Source: Catenaria anguillulae PL171 (Eukaryota > Blastocladiomycota > Blastocladiomycetes > Blastocladiales > Catenariaceae). From it: a DNA stretch of 64,000 nt. The stretch's first letter is position 1, and each line of letters starts with the position of its first letter. This document shows positions 21,221 through 32,807 of this stretch, piece after piece. The stretch covers positions 186,001 through 250,000 of the forward strand of contig MCFL01000009.1 in NCBI GenBank assembly GCA_002102555.1. Reading direction: 5' to 3'. Made by a program: the position numbers and the translations under genes. Under the pieces are notes generated by a model. The model made no database searches. It was not told the origin of the DNA and worked only from the letters and a program-made list of their open reading frames with translations.

Positions 21221-24200
21221 ATGCCTCACAACGCTCCGGCCACTGAGCCCGCTCCTCGCTCGCGCTCGCCTATCCACTCGGACCTCGGCGAACTTGTTCC
21301 CGTCGGTGGACCCGCCGCCTCCTCATCGTCCGCCTCCTCGTCGCCCATGCCTGGCCAAACCTCCAACGGCGTCGGCATGTCTGTCCAAACCTTGGGTACT
21401 GGTGGCTCCGCAAACAAGCGCCGCCGTATCAACGAATCCCACCCTGGCTCACCCACCTTGCCTCCCACACCCACTGCCGCCGTGTCTGCCGCCGCCCTTT
21501 CTGCGGCCGTCTCGCTGCAATCCCCCGACACGGATGCTGCCGATGCGAGCTTGGCGCGCAGGTGGCAGCGCACCATTGAAAACATTGTGCCGTCCATTGT
21601 CAGTGTGCGCTTCATGATCGTGTCGTCGTTTGACACGGAGCCGGCAACCATCTCGGAGGCAACGGGATTCATTGTCGACGCCGAGCGCGGCATTGTGCTC
21701 ACCAACCGACATGTCGTTGGGGCGGGACCGTTTGTCGGAACCATCGTGTGTCATGATCATGAAGAAGTGGATGCCATTCCAATTTACCGTGATCCCAGTA
21801 CGTATACTCCTTTTCTTCCCATACTTTCCGCACTTTTCTCTTCATGCTCTTGGTGTTCGCAAATCCATGCTCTCTGCCGCTCGCAATGAAGGAGCGCACA
21901 CTCACTTTTTTTTTACCGCTGTGTTCCGCATAGTCCACGATTTTGGTTTTCTCAAGTTTGATCCCTCCAAAATCAAGTACATGCCCGTTCGCGCCATTCC
22001 TCTTCGCCCCGATCTGGCAAAGGTCGGCCTCGACATTCGTGTGTGCGGTAACGATGCGGGCGAAAAGTTGTCGATCCTTGCCGGTGCCATTTCTCGGTCC
22101 GTTACCTGCCCATTTTGTCCTACTTCAATTTCGACAACGACAACAACTCAACGTCTCTTGCATTTGCTTTCGCTTGTACCTGCAGCATGGACCGCAATTC
22201 GCCCGAGTACGGCGATCTTACGTACAACGACTTCAACACGTTTTACTTGCAAGCCGCATCATCATCATCTGGCGGATCTTCGGGCTCGCCCGTTATCGAC
22301 GTCTACGGCAATGCGGTTGCGCTCCAAGCCGGTGGATCGCTGCATGCTGCTACAAATTTCTTCATACCGCTTAACCGGGTCGTCCGGGCCCTCCGCCTGC
22401 TTCAGCAATCACCCGAGGCGCCCAATGTACCTCGCGGAACCATCCAAACACGCTGGCTGCACCGCCCGTACGACGAGGCCAGGCGCCTGGGATTGAACCC
22501 AGAGACGGAGCAGCTCGTGCGCACAAAGTACAAGGAGGAAATCGGCATGCTTGTTGTGGAGAATGTGGTTCCCGAAACGTCGCCTGCTTTTGGCAAGTTG
22601 GAAGAGGGCGACATTTTGATTCGCGTCAATGGCGAGATCGTGACGCAGTTTGTGCCGCTCGAGGCCACCTTGGACGACCACATTGGGTCCACGGTCACGC
22701 TGCAAATCGAGCGTGGCGGTGTGCCCATGACGTTTGATGTACCCGTAGGTGACCTGCACGCCATCACACCTAGCGTTGTTCTCGAGGTTGGCGGCGCTAA
22801 GTTTAACAATCTCAGCTACCAACTTGCGCGCTACTATGGCGTCCCCGTGCGCGGCGTTTACGTTGCCGAGTCGGGCGGCGTGTTTCGTTTTGCGGGCTTT
22901 TCAGCCGGTTTGATCATTCATTCCATCGACTCGCAGCCCGTGGACAATATTGACGACATGATCCGCATCCTGCAATCGGTTCCCGACCACGACCGCGTCC
23001 CCGTCACGTTTTACGCCATCACGGATGTGCACGCAAAGCATGTGGTCGTGGTGACGCTCGACAAGACGTGGGCGCCGTTCCGCATGGCCACCCGGAACGA
23101 CACAACGGGCCTGTGGGACTACACAGACCTTAACACCAACCCGGTCCCTGAACGCCCGCTCACCGTGCAAAACGCAGTCATGCCCGAGTACTCGTTGCCC
23201 GACCGTGGCGCTACGCTCATGCGCTCGATTGTGAAAATCACCTCGGTGCTGCCCGTGGTCATGGACGGGTTTCCGAAATCGCGGCGCGTTGGGTACGGTC
23301 TTGTTGTGGACGCGCAACTCGGACTTGTCGTATGTGCCCGTGCGCACGTTCCGTACGACCTGGCCGATGTCACAGTGACGTTCTGGGACTCTGCCGAGTT
23401 GCCTGCGCGCGTTGTCTTTGTCCACCCGGTGCAAAACATTGTCGTGATCCAGTACCCTGCGGAATACCTCAACGGGCCCGTCTTGTCTGCAGCCCTCGAC
23501 CGGGACCCGCCGCTCGTCAAGCCCGGTCAAAAGGTGGACTTTCTCGGTATGACGGACGGGCAACGGCCTGTGCACGTGGCGACCAACGTCACCGATGTTA
23601 CGCTCATGGTTGTGCCGTGCTCTGGCGAGCCCCGAGCACGCGCCATCAACTTTGAAGGTATCACGTGCGACAACTCGGCCACGGGCCAATGTTTTAACGG
23701 CGTCGTGGCCGATCCAGAATCGGGCAAGGTCTTGGCGCTGTGGCTCAACTACTTGGGCGAGCACGACCACAATTCGGGCAAGGACCGCGAGTACGCCATG
23801 GGATTACCGGCGTGTGATTTCGCAAACGACGTGCATGTTGTCATTGACAAGGTGCGCGCGCTCAAGCTTGCGGGTGTTGACAAGATCGAGTACCCGCTGG
23901 CTGATCTCGGGCTCGCGTGCTTGAACATTGAGCTGGGCCAGGCGTCGCTCGTCAAGGCACGCACCATGGGCGTGGCCGAGCCGTGGCTCGAGCGCATTCA
24001 GGCTGCAAAGCGGTGGCACGTGCTCATTGTCAAGCGAATCGAGGCGCAAGCGGAATGCGACGGTGTGTTTGAAGAACTGGATCTTGTACTGGCCATCAAT
24101 GGCGAGCTCGTCACATCTGTCCGGGATTTTGCACGCTTGACGGGCGACTCGTCGGCGCCTGTGGTGGTCGACATTGTGCGCAAAAAGCAGGCCATGCAGG

Positions 24201-24676
24201 TCACGGTGACGCCGAGCCCACTGGATCAAGGCACAGACCGGTGCGTCGTGTGGTGTGGCGCGCTCATTCAACCGCCGCACAAGGCCGCCAGGCAGCAGTG
24301 CCGTCGCCTGCCAAGCGGGTGCTACGTGTCTGGCCGCAGGCAAGGGTCGCCCAGTGTCATGTATGGCCTTGGGCAGACCATGTTCATCACGCAAATCAAT
24401 GACCAGCCAACACCCGATTTGGACGCGTTTTTGAGCGCGGTCCAAGGAATTGCCGACGGCACCTATGTGCGGGTCAAGCTGGTGAGTTTTGACTTTGTGC
24501 CCGTGGTGATTAGCGTCAAGGTATGCCAGCATTACTTCCCGACAGTCGAGTTGAGGCGCAAGCCCGGCGCAAGTAAAGGATGGCAGCGGGTCAGAAAGCA
24601 GGGCGAAGTTGTGTCCGAGACGGGGGTGGGGTCCGATGTGATTATGGGCGAGGTGGATGAGACGAGCGAGTACTAG
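21221..24676 (+). CDS. NMA111: Nuclear HtrA-type serine protease NMA111 (Ynm3)
   Basis: NMA111 is the fungal tandem HtrA/Omi-like serine protease, nuclear and linked to apoptosis-like death and heat tolerance in yeast. Exons 21221-21797, 21934-22096 and 22186-24676 give 1,076 residues, close to the usual near-1,000. A basic patch NKRRRI near residue 70 fits nuclear import. The catalytic triad is visible: His in [13 protein letters not shown] (about residue 163), Asp in [16 protein letters not shown], and the nucleophile Ser in [18 protein letters not shown] (about residue 282). PDZ segments follow ([40 protein letters not shown]), then a second degenerate protease-like half ([20 protein letters not shown]) that lacks the GxSG motif, then a last PDZ-like part. 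Introns of 136 and 89 nt were placed by phase and by the family sequence across the joins. Confidence 0.93.
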
Positions 24677-26311
24677 GGAGACAGACGAGCGCAGCCATCG
24701 TCGTCAAGGTGGTCGTGTCGCGACATTGTTCCACTTCTAGGTTGCTTTGATTTCATTCATGTCTAAGTTATCAGTATCCTTAAATATACATTTTGCGCAT
24801 TGTGTGCTTTTCACGGTCGTGCTATATGTATGTCAGCATGATATTGACCTCCAAGTATTGATTGGCATTTGTTTCCTACATAGGTGTCCCTGGCCACTTA
24901 CGTGCACCGCCATTTTGGTATGGAGAGTCGCGAAACACCCATTGGTTGACACCCAGCGTGTCAACGCACGATTCTCCATCGCTGGGGATGGGTGAGAAGC
25001 GCCACCAATTGTGAGTAAGCAACGGGGCTGTCGTGGCATGTCGGCATTCACATTGAGCACCAAACATATCACCATTGCGTGGCGGGACTGAGGACACGAT
25101 GAGCTTTGCTTGAGGCCGAGTCGCTTGAACCGACGTCTCAACTGCACCTCAGATGAAAGAATGTAATAGAGCACAGCCGTAGTCGGCGTCATCGTAAGCA
25201 GGCTCAATGGTGACATGATTCATGCAACCGCGTAGACATACTTATGTTGCTACGTCCAATTGCCCTGGAAACACTCACATCCCTGTTCCGTTCGAATGCT
25301 ACGCCCAGCGGCCCTAGAAAATGTCAGCGCTAAATTTGCGCCCGTCCCGAAACGATTCCCAACAACCCTGGGTGATAACGAGCCCAAGCTAGGCGGGTCA
25401 ATCGCCCGTCCGTCCGCGTTGCCCAAGGCAAGGGCCAACATGTCACCACAGTCAACGGCACTGTCTCTTGGACAGTCAACTTAACAGTAACAGGACAAGC
25501 CGCAGATCGTGCTGGCCAGCGCCAAGAGGATGTAATGCCCCTGCCGATATCATCATTGTGCAGCCCAACAATAGCAGACACACCGCTTTCTCTTGTCTCT
25601 TGTATGATGATTCGTGCAGCCGTCGCTAAGCCGTTAAAGCGCCAACTTGCCAATTGGATCAGGTCAATGCTCGTCATCGCACGGCTCAGGCCCGTTTTCG
25701 CTCGCAGCTTCACACGCAGACAAGTGGCTGTCAAACTGCTGCCCGCCGATGGCAGCCAAGCTCCCTATGACGGCTCAAACAAAGATTACGACGGCCATTC
25801 ATGGAAGACCAGCCGATTGAGGAGTCGGGCGAGAGAAAATGCGAAGGAAACTCAGACGGCTGGACGGACACCGATGACCGCTTCCTATGGCTGCGCAACT
25901 GGTCGCCCTTATCTCCTCTTTCGCTTCGAGCTGAGGAGCGTGTATTCACGAACAAACTCATGAACGAATATCCGTTGCACCGTACTCGCACGGAATGTTG
26001 GTGACCGAGGTAGTAGCCCAAGAGCATTCCGTTTGCATCTGACGGATTCTTTTCGTGGACACCATTGACCGTCAATGTACTCCTTGCATAGGTAAGCCCT
26101 TCAGGCATCAGCACCTCAACGCACGTTTGCTATTCCCACCATGCACGTCCATTCAATTCACTCAAATAGCAGCCGTGTCCGGCCTTTCCGAAATGCTACC
26201 TCGTGCCCTCGCAGACGCAAGCTACTTCCTTCACAGCACAGCCACAAAAAAACCTTCCGCTCACAGCGTATACCTTCTCTCCCTTGCTTAGAATCGCCGT
26301 CCCTACATAGA
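24677..26311. other. Long intergenic region, possibly holding decayed coding sequence
   Basis: 1.6 kb without an acceptable gene. Frames are short and interrupted on both strands. Two minus-strand stretches (24833-25216 and 25330-25734) show residue patterns that faintly recall a ligand-binding domain followed by a membrane receptor, but they are not good enough to annotate. The right end must hold the tectonin promoter. Confidence 0.45.
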
Positions 26312-27312
26312 ATGTTTCGCGTTCGACCCATTTTTTCACTTGTGCTCGTGCTTTTGATCGGGCAAGCGTTGGCAACGCCGATTGCCCAAGGCACCACGAC
26401 TGCTTCGCCTGGACAAAATTGCTCTTCCGAATCAAGTATGTTGTGTCTGATCTGATTTCTCTCGTACTTCAGGTCCGGTACCGTCTCACGACTTGCCTTG
26501 TGTCTTGGAACAGACACCTATTTACACAAGCGTGCCCTTGCACACTTGAACCCGCAATGGAGGAACATGCCCGGGGCACTAAAGCAGGTGCAGCTGGACG
26601 GCAATGTTGTGTGTGGCGTCAACGTCGCCGACCAGATCTATTGTGCCGACCAAAACATTTTCTTCAATCTCGTATGGGATCCGCTTCCAGGAAGGCTCAT
26701 GCACGTTTCCGTCAGCAACGGGCGGTTGTACGGGGTAAGTCGAGATGGCAAAATTTGGTATGTTGCTTCACCAGCTGCGACTCTTTCTGTGGTTTGTCAG
26801 ACTTACAAAAAAAATTGCACCCGATATTGTTACGAAGGTATGGCGAAAGCTACAAGGTCCCCAACTGGCGCCAGGTCCCAGGCGAGGGCCGAATGGTGGA
26901 CTTGGATGTGAACGTCGCATGCCATGTGGCCTTGCGGTCCAACAATGTATTCTGTGCCGAGCTTGGAAACGACTTTGCCAACCCACAATGGTTTCAGGTG
27001 CGGGGCCCACAACTCAAGAGTGTGTCCGTAAGCATTGGTCGGCTGTACGGCATCACCACCCGAAACCAAATCGTTTATACCGAGAGCCTCAGGAATCCAA
27101 GATGGACACTGGTTCCTGGATCCCTCACGCAGGTCGAGCTGCGAGGTCGGATCGTTTGTGGTGTCAATGACAGGGACGAGATCTTCTGTGCGAGCGGAGA
27201 TGTCGCCAACCCGCAGTGGAAGCAACTCAATGGCGCATTGAGGCATGTCTCCGTAAGCAACGGCGCGTTGTATGGAGTCAACCGAGCTGACATGATTTAC
27301 TCCGCCGTTTGA
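26312..27312 (+). CDS. Secreted six-bladed tectonin (beta-propeller lectin)
   Basis: Exons 26312-26435, 26514-26757 and 26838-27312 encode 280 residues. A signal peptide (MFRVRPIFSLVLVLLIGQAL, cut near ATPIA) precedes six tectonin repeats of about 36 residues, each starting with a W and a V/L-P-G/N-G turn. Repeats 1, 3 and 5 carry paired cysteines (VVCGVNVADQIYC, VACHVALRSNNVFC, IVCGVNDRDEIFC). Repeats 2, 4 and 6 carry the variant SVSxGRLYGVxxxxxIxY. A two-blade unit repeated three times is the simplest reading, and the cysteines fit disulfides in a secreted protein. Tectonins bind glycans (methylated sugars, lipopolysaccharide) and serve in recognition or defence; the ligand here is unknown. 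Introns (78 and 80 nt) were placed by phase; the second join restores DGKIWYGES. A broken copy lies at 43906-44305. Confidence 0.87.
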
Positions 27313-27604
27313 AAGCAAGCATTGATTCGTGTTTCTGTGCACTCGACCACACTTCCCCACTGACGCACTATTGCAGTACCGATACAATGCAGTCTATCTT
27401 TTTTGTCATGATGAATCGTCAGCCATGATTGGGTATGATGTTTTGTGAGCGCTAACAGGTCACCCAGGTTGGTTGCGGAGCGGCTGCCGTTTTCCGAAAG
27501 CGCACCAAGATAAATGCTCAGATTCACACATATGTCATGAACAAATATTCAAGAGCCATTATAAACGCGGGCCGCCAAAAGTGGTTTAGATACACTCAAG
27601 CTGA

Positions 27605-30600
27605 TCAAGTACACGATTGCCTGCAACCACACGGACTCGAAACGCTCGATTCAGAGTTAGATTCGAGCCCAATCTGCCCACCAGCGGCCTCGGCCACCCA
27701 CCTTGCATTCTGGACCGTCTCGCGACATGTCCTGGCCACGCCCGCATCCACCTCGACCGCCCACCGCGTCGCTCCCCTGCACTCGCCAGCCAAATTGGCC
27801 ACGGCCCTTGCAACTGTCCCTGCATCCACCACATCCAGCACGTCGCCGATCCGAATCGTAACGTGCGTCGGTGCACAGGCCATTGGCGCGGCAGTCAACA
27901 GCGCATACCACACGCGCAAATTGCGCCGCGTGAACACCCAACACACGGCCGCCGTAGCCATTGGCGACTCGGACGATCCGCAGCACGTCAAACGAGGGTC
28001 CGGCACCGACTCGCGCGCCTGGTACACAAACCCGTGGTCGTGTGCCGTGGCCGCCATGCTTGGCGACTGCGGCGGTTGCGCTTCAAATGCAACCTGAGTC
28101 GTGCATGCCGGAATGGTGGCGGCCGCAAGCAATGCTTGAATGAGTTTTGGGCACGGCGCGCCGTACACGGAAACGTGACGCAAAAGCGCAAGCTGCGCTG
28201 GCGGCGGCAAATGCGTTGTGCAAGGTGCGTGCACAAGGAGTCTGCGCAACCTTGGCAAATGCACCCGCGTTGAATCCAATGCGCCCGACTCGGATCCAAT
28301 TGCAACGCCGGTGAAATCAACCACACGGGCGTTTGCAAATTGCACCGTCAACACCTCCAACATGTCGAGCAAAACACGCTCGCCACGCTCGCTCGGCGCC
28401 AGTTGGACCGTCTGCACGGCCACCGACTGCACCACCGTCAACCTTGTCAACCTCGAAAATCCCGCCACGCCCACCATCCAATCTGGCGCCCACACGCAGG
28501 GCCCATCAAACACCACCTCGACCTCGCGCAACTGATCCTTCCACGTACACCACGGCAACTCATTCCTGGGATCGCCCTGCCAATCCCACACGTGCAATCC
28601 GGATGTTTGCAGGTTCGGGAACGGTACGCCTCGCAAGGCATACTGTGTCTCAATGCGCTTGTAGGTTGCGACGAGCGAGTCAAAGATTGGCGGGCGGCCA
28701 GAGGGCACATACTGTGACATGGCGTGCAGGCCAATGAAGTGGACGTTGGGCATGCGCGCAACGGTCACCATGGGCGGCGGTGTAATGGAAATGTCGATAG
28801 CACAGGGCGCAGCAAGGCCACGGAAGGTGGCGGGAACCGTGAATTCATAGAGCTGGGGCATGTGGTGGAAGGGGATGGCGGGCATCAAAGGCAGTGGAGG
28901 TGGGAGCGCGGGCGGTGGGAGCGCAGGGGGTGAGGACGACGAGGATGAGGTGGACGAGACCGATGGCGACAAGTCTGGAGGCGGGTCTAGGTCGTTGAGC
29001 AGCACCATGTGCGTGAGAGCCGGAAATGCTGGTTGGCCAAGCTGCTGCTGCTGCTGCTGCTGCTGCTGAGAGGGTAGCGCATCGATGTGCTGGTTGCGGG
29101 CAAAAATGAGGATGGCGATGCGCATGGTGAGCGTGAATTGAGCGAGGTTGGGTAAGTGGATGGGAAACGAGCCAGCATCCGTCACGTCAAACTCAAAATC
29201 AATGTCAAGGACGAGCCGTGTGAGCGTTGGAATGGTAAAGATGCGGTGCAGGCCAACGCCAGGCTCATCGAATGGCAAATATGATGTACGCCCGAGAAAC
29301 TCGATCGAATTTGCCGTCAGCTCGTGTGCCGATGGTTTGAAGATGGGCGAAATGGGCGGCGCTGCAGATGTCGACGACAGCGCTGACGAGTTGGCTTTGT
29401 CGATGTCGCCGCCATACAAGAGATTCTCAAATCTCGGGATGCATATCAAGTCGGGCGTTGACGACGCGGCCGAATCCAAGTCGCCGTCAAGAAACAGGCG
29501 GACGTTGCGCGTGCTGGACGTCATGGACGGATACCTGTGTTCGTGGTCACCAGAGTAGACAGCTTCCTTGTCTTGTGCATATGGATACCGCTGGACAAGT
29601 TCAGCCGTGAGGCGCGAGGCACAAGGAGAAGAGGAGAGGAAGCGGATCGAGTGAATGTTGGATGGGGGCAGCTGGAGGAGAAAGGGAAGCACATGGGTCC
29701 AGCTGGGCTTGTTGGGTGGCGGGCCATGATGGGAATGCGGCCATTCTTGCTCGGGAGTCGACGGATTGGTCATTGCGGAAGCGTGAGTAGTTGGATGCAG
29801 TAAATCAGTGCCGAGGTCGACAGACGTGTCCAGATCGTTGATGTCAATGTGCTTGACGAGGTGTAGCGGGTATGGAACAAGCACAAGGCCATTGATGATG
29901 GTGACCTGTCAAGCAAGCCAGGAAATCAAAAGTCAGCCAAGCAAGCCAGGAAATCAAAAGTCAGCAAGGGAATCGAAGCGAGCGGCGGCCAGAGGTCAGC
30001 ATCAACGGACATTGTCGAGCAGCGAAGGTTGAGCAGACAGAAATGGTCCCCATAGCGGCTCAATTGATGCCCGAATCCGGACCGCATCCCCGCCAGTCAG
30101 CTTCTCGCTCTCCACCGTCGACACAAGGTACGGCATGCCGCAGCGAATGACGAGCGGTGCCAGCAACAAGCACTCTGAGATGGACGCCATCCTCGACAAA
30201 ATCACTCGATGCGCTCGCGTGCAGGCAGACGGAAACACCATGCCGGCGTCAAACTGTTTGCGGGCGTGACGTATCCATGCCAGGCGATACTCGAGATGCG
30301 GGTCATTGTGGAATTCGGCGGCATTCACAACGGTCGACTCTGCCGGGGCAAGCTCTGTATTGTTGCGGACAAACTGCAGGTGCAGATACCCCCACAAGAC
30401 AGGAAATGCGGCAAAGTACGCCGAGCGGCAAGTGTGTGCAAGGCGAACGAGATGTAATCGCCACCTCGTGTCCTTGGATCGTGCGTCGACAACGCAAGTG
30501 ACGACGAGCGACCAGATCTCGAGCGGCAACTCGTGCTTGGGACATTGAGATGACGGACGGCTCAGGAACTTGCGATCTGGGTCGCCACCTCTACTGGCAA

Positions 30601-30682
30601 TAGCGTCAACATTGGCATTTGGTTGAGGAACTGCGGCCGCCGGTGAGTGCCGCTCGGGACATTGGGTCGGCGGCGGATTCAT
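27605..30682 (-). CDS. F-box-like protein, paralogue 2 (inverted copy)
   Basis: Exons 30682-30011 and 29905-27605 encode 990 residues. It is collinear with the gene at 16388-19276, with identical long blocks: LARLAHTCRSAY in copy 1 is LVRLAHTCRSAY here, and LHLQFVRNNTELAPA, FPSACTR, MASISECLLLAPLVIR, LVLVPYPLHLVKH and LLFLLQLPPSNI-like stretches recur. The F-box-like start reads LPLEIWSLVVTCVVDA. The single intron is at the same place and phase (SLLDN|VTIIN). Differences: a nine-Gln run from a CTG/CAG repeat (29042-29068) and Pro/Ser-rich inserts absent from copy 1. Its intron is 105 nt because a 28-nt segment is tandemly duplicated near the acceptor. The protein is the same kind of probable substrate receptor as copy 1; function is inferred. 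Confidence 0.8.
29042..29068. repeat. (CTG)x9 trinucleotide repeat encoding poly-Gln on the minus strand
   Basis: Nine perfect CTG units, CAG on the coding strand, giving nine consecutive Gln in F-box-like paralogue 2. Absent from paralogue 1. Confidence 0.95.
29911..29965. repeat. 28-nt tandem duplication inside an intron
   Basis: The unit aagcaagccaggaaatcaaa plus agtcagcc (28 nt, 29911-29938) is immediately followed by a copy identical over 27 nt (29939-29965). It lies in the intron of F-box-like paralogue 2. On the transcribed strand it duplicates the pyrimidine-rich segment just before the 3' splice site and accounts for most of the extra length relative to the 75-nt intron of paralogue 1. 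Confidence 0.9.
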
Positions 30683-31386
30683 TGCTTGATGAAGAGAGCG
30701 CGATGCGTGCAAGCAGTCGGCGACAAGTCGTTGGGATGGGAGACGGGGTTTCATTTCATGGATTGGGTTGAAACGGAGAGCGAGAAGGACCGAGCGGGGC
30801 GTAGAGAAAAGGGCCAGGGAGCAAGTTGGTCGATGTCTTGTCGTGGCGGCCGCGGCGGGCCATGCTCTCCCATCTTAATAGATATTTGCGCAGCATTACG
30901 TCTTGATTTCTGTTTCTGGATTGACTTGCCAGTTGCGAATCAAATCTTTGCGACAGACACACGAGGGTTCGGCCTCGGCCTCGGATCTTGTTTCGACAAC
31001 GCTTCGACAATCCTTCGACTTGGTCTCCGTGTGTTTCTACGTGCGTCCATAGGCTCGTAAATAATTTGTGGCAGCGCTGTCCAATTCCTCCAATTCCAAT
31101 TGACAACCGGCGGACATGATCTGGACTCTGGGCCTCGGTCAACACAGTATGTAGAGTTCGGGATTGGTGTGGGTCAACGGCCTTATCCAATGCTTCTGTG
31201 TGACTCGCGGCATTCCTTCATGGCCGCTTTTTCCCGCGGTTGCCGTTGCACCAAGTGATGATAAACATTTAAAGCAACATGATGAACATTGCATAACGTT
31301 AACATGGTAGGACTTGAACCAACTGGAGAAGCAAAGAACAACGAAAAAGGCAACGCCGCAACAATCCGCCCGCTGTCCAACCAGAA
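30683..31386. other. Intergenic: F-box-like 2 promoter and RPN12 3' end
   Basis: About 700 nt with no coding frame of good quality. A tRNA T-arm-like string on the minus strand at 31305-31325 was examined and rejected. Confidence 0.5.
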
Positions 31387-32322
31387 TCAAACAATCCTCT
31401 CCAACTCCTTTGCATACCCCAAGACATCCTTCATGACAAGTTCAGCCTCGAGCGCCGTGTCGACCAACTCGCCCGCAGCAAACCTCACGAGCCCATCCTT
31501 GCCAACAGTCCATCCGCGACTGGCACAAAACTCCCTGACCTGCTGGTCCGCGCCGCCGCCCGAAGCAAACATGAGCAACACGCCCACGTCACTCAACTTG
31601 AGGTGATCAAACGACCGCTCGGCACACGCGGCAATCTCGTTGCGAATGGTGCCCATGAGCAAATCCACAAAGTAAACACACTCGCCCGCAGGGACGTCTT
31701 CGCGCGCATGCCACACGCGATTGTAAGCGCCCTCCATGAGCGCTTGCTCGAGCAAGACAGCGTGGCGGATGTATGGGTTGTTTGTGTGGTGCTCAATCGG
31801 GATGAGTTCCAGACTGGCGTGGAATTCGGCAATGCGGTTTTGCGCGAGCAGTGACAAGAGGTAGAGCCCGTTGAGCATGAGGTGGCGAGGTGAGGCGGGC
31901 AGCGCGGAGGCATAGTCGATATAGTAGGTCGAGAGCTGCGCATAGTAGCGCTCAAACGAGGGGATGTCGTGTGAGTGAATGGCGTGGAGCGCGCCGATTT
32001 CGAGAATGTCGCCTGATTTTTGGTACATGTGATTCAGTCATTGAGTAAGCCAAGGCAATGAAATCAGGAGGGAGAGCAACAAGTCAAGAAGGAAGGGGGA
32101 CGTACGAGCAAGGATCATTTCTTGTTGTGCGCTCGGGATGTCCTTTGGCAGGACAACGAGGAACGACCTGGACTGTGCAAGAGCGAGCTTTGCCTTTGCG
32201 AGGAGCGTTGCGCAGTTGGCCAAGTTGGGCGACTTTGAGAAAAAGTCTTGCTTGAGCTGTGTGTAGAGCTGCGTGGCGGTGGCCAGAGCCTGTGCCTTGT
32301 TGGAGTTGGTGGTGGCAGACAT
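31387..32322 (-). CDS. RPN12: 26S proteasome lid subunit RPN12 (PSMD8)
   Basis: RPN12 is the last subunit to join the proteasome lid and triggers docking of the lid to the base. Exons 32322-32106 and 32012-31387 (intron 93 nt, phase 1) give 280 residues, the expected size. The join reads MILARDILEIGALHAIHSHD. The PCI-family helical body shows IPSFERYYAQLSTYYIDY, LYLLSLLAQNRIAEFHASLE and LLEQALMEGAYNRVWHARED. After that comes FVDLLMGTIRNEIAACAERS, with the winged-helix end at FCASRGWTVGKDGLVRFA. It ends YAKELERIV, matching the family's conserved C-terminal Y-A-R-Q-L-E-x-I-V that contacts the other lid subunits. It shares a 485-nt divergent promoter with the NF-X1-type gene. Confidence 0.93.
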
Positions 32323-32807
32323 GTCAAATGAAGGTGTTGTAAAGCGGGGATGGGTAGCGCGTGAGGTCAGTGGAGATCAGGGCCAGGGTGGTCCGTGGGG
32401 TGTGCAACGCGAAAGATGTTGGCGGCGTGTCGCAGTAGACTTGCAGGAAATAGTGCTCAGAGTAGCGGCCGAGATTGGGCGGCAATGATCGGTCGAATGA
32501 GTCACGAATTTCATCATCAATCGCAAATTACGTCGCAGCAAAGATGATGAAGTAACATGGTATGAAAGGCGAGGGATCGGCGGGGAGAAGAGAACAGACC
32601 GCCGATCTTTCGTTGACATGGCTCTTGACTCAACACCTCTGATTCCTCTCAGAATGCTCTTGGAAATCAGAAATGGGCAATGAGTTGAGTTGAGTCATGA
32701 CCATTGTTTTATTTAACGATATGAATAAATGCCAAGTAGAACCCGCACTTTCAGAAAATTTCACTCACTCTTCTCTGTTCTTTCTTGACACATATTCCAC
32801 TACGACC
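32323..32807. promoter_or_regulatory. Divergent promoter between RPN12 and the NF-X1-type gene
   Basis: 485 nt between opposite start codons with no coding frame. I looked for a proteasome-associated control element of the yeast type (GGTGGCAAA) and did not find a match by eye. Confidence 0.5.

Noticed and set aside
25535-25963. Plus-strand frame of 142 codons in the region after NMA111
   Set aside because: No family resemblance and no coding bias; overlaps a minus-strand stretch that is at best a relic.
31300-31330. A tRNA T-arm-like string on the minus strand (ggttcaagtcc)
   Set aside because: No matching 5' acceptor strand, anticodon stem or D arm is found within 90 nt upstream on that strand, and the stretch overlaps the RPN12 3' flank.
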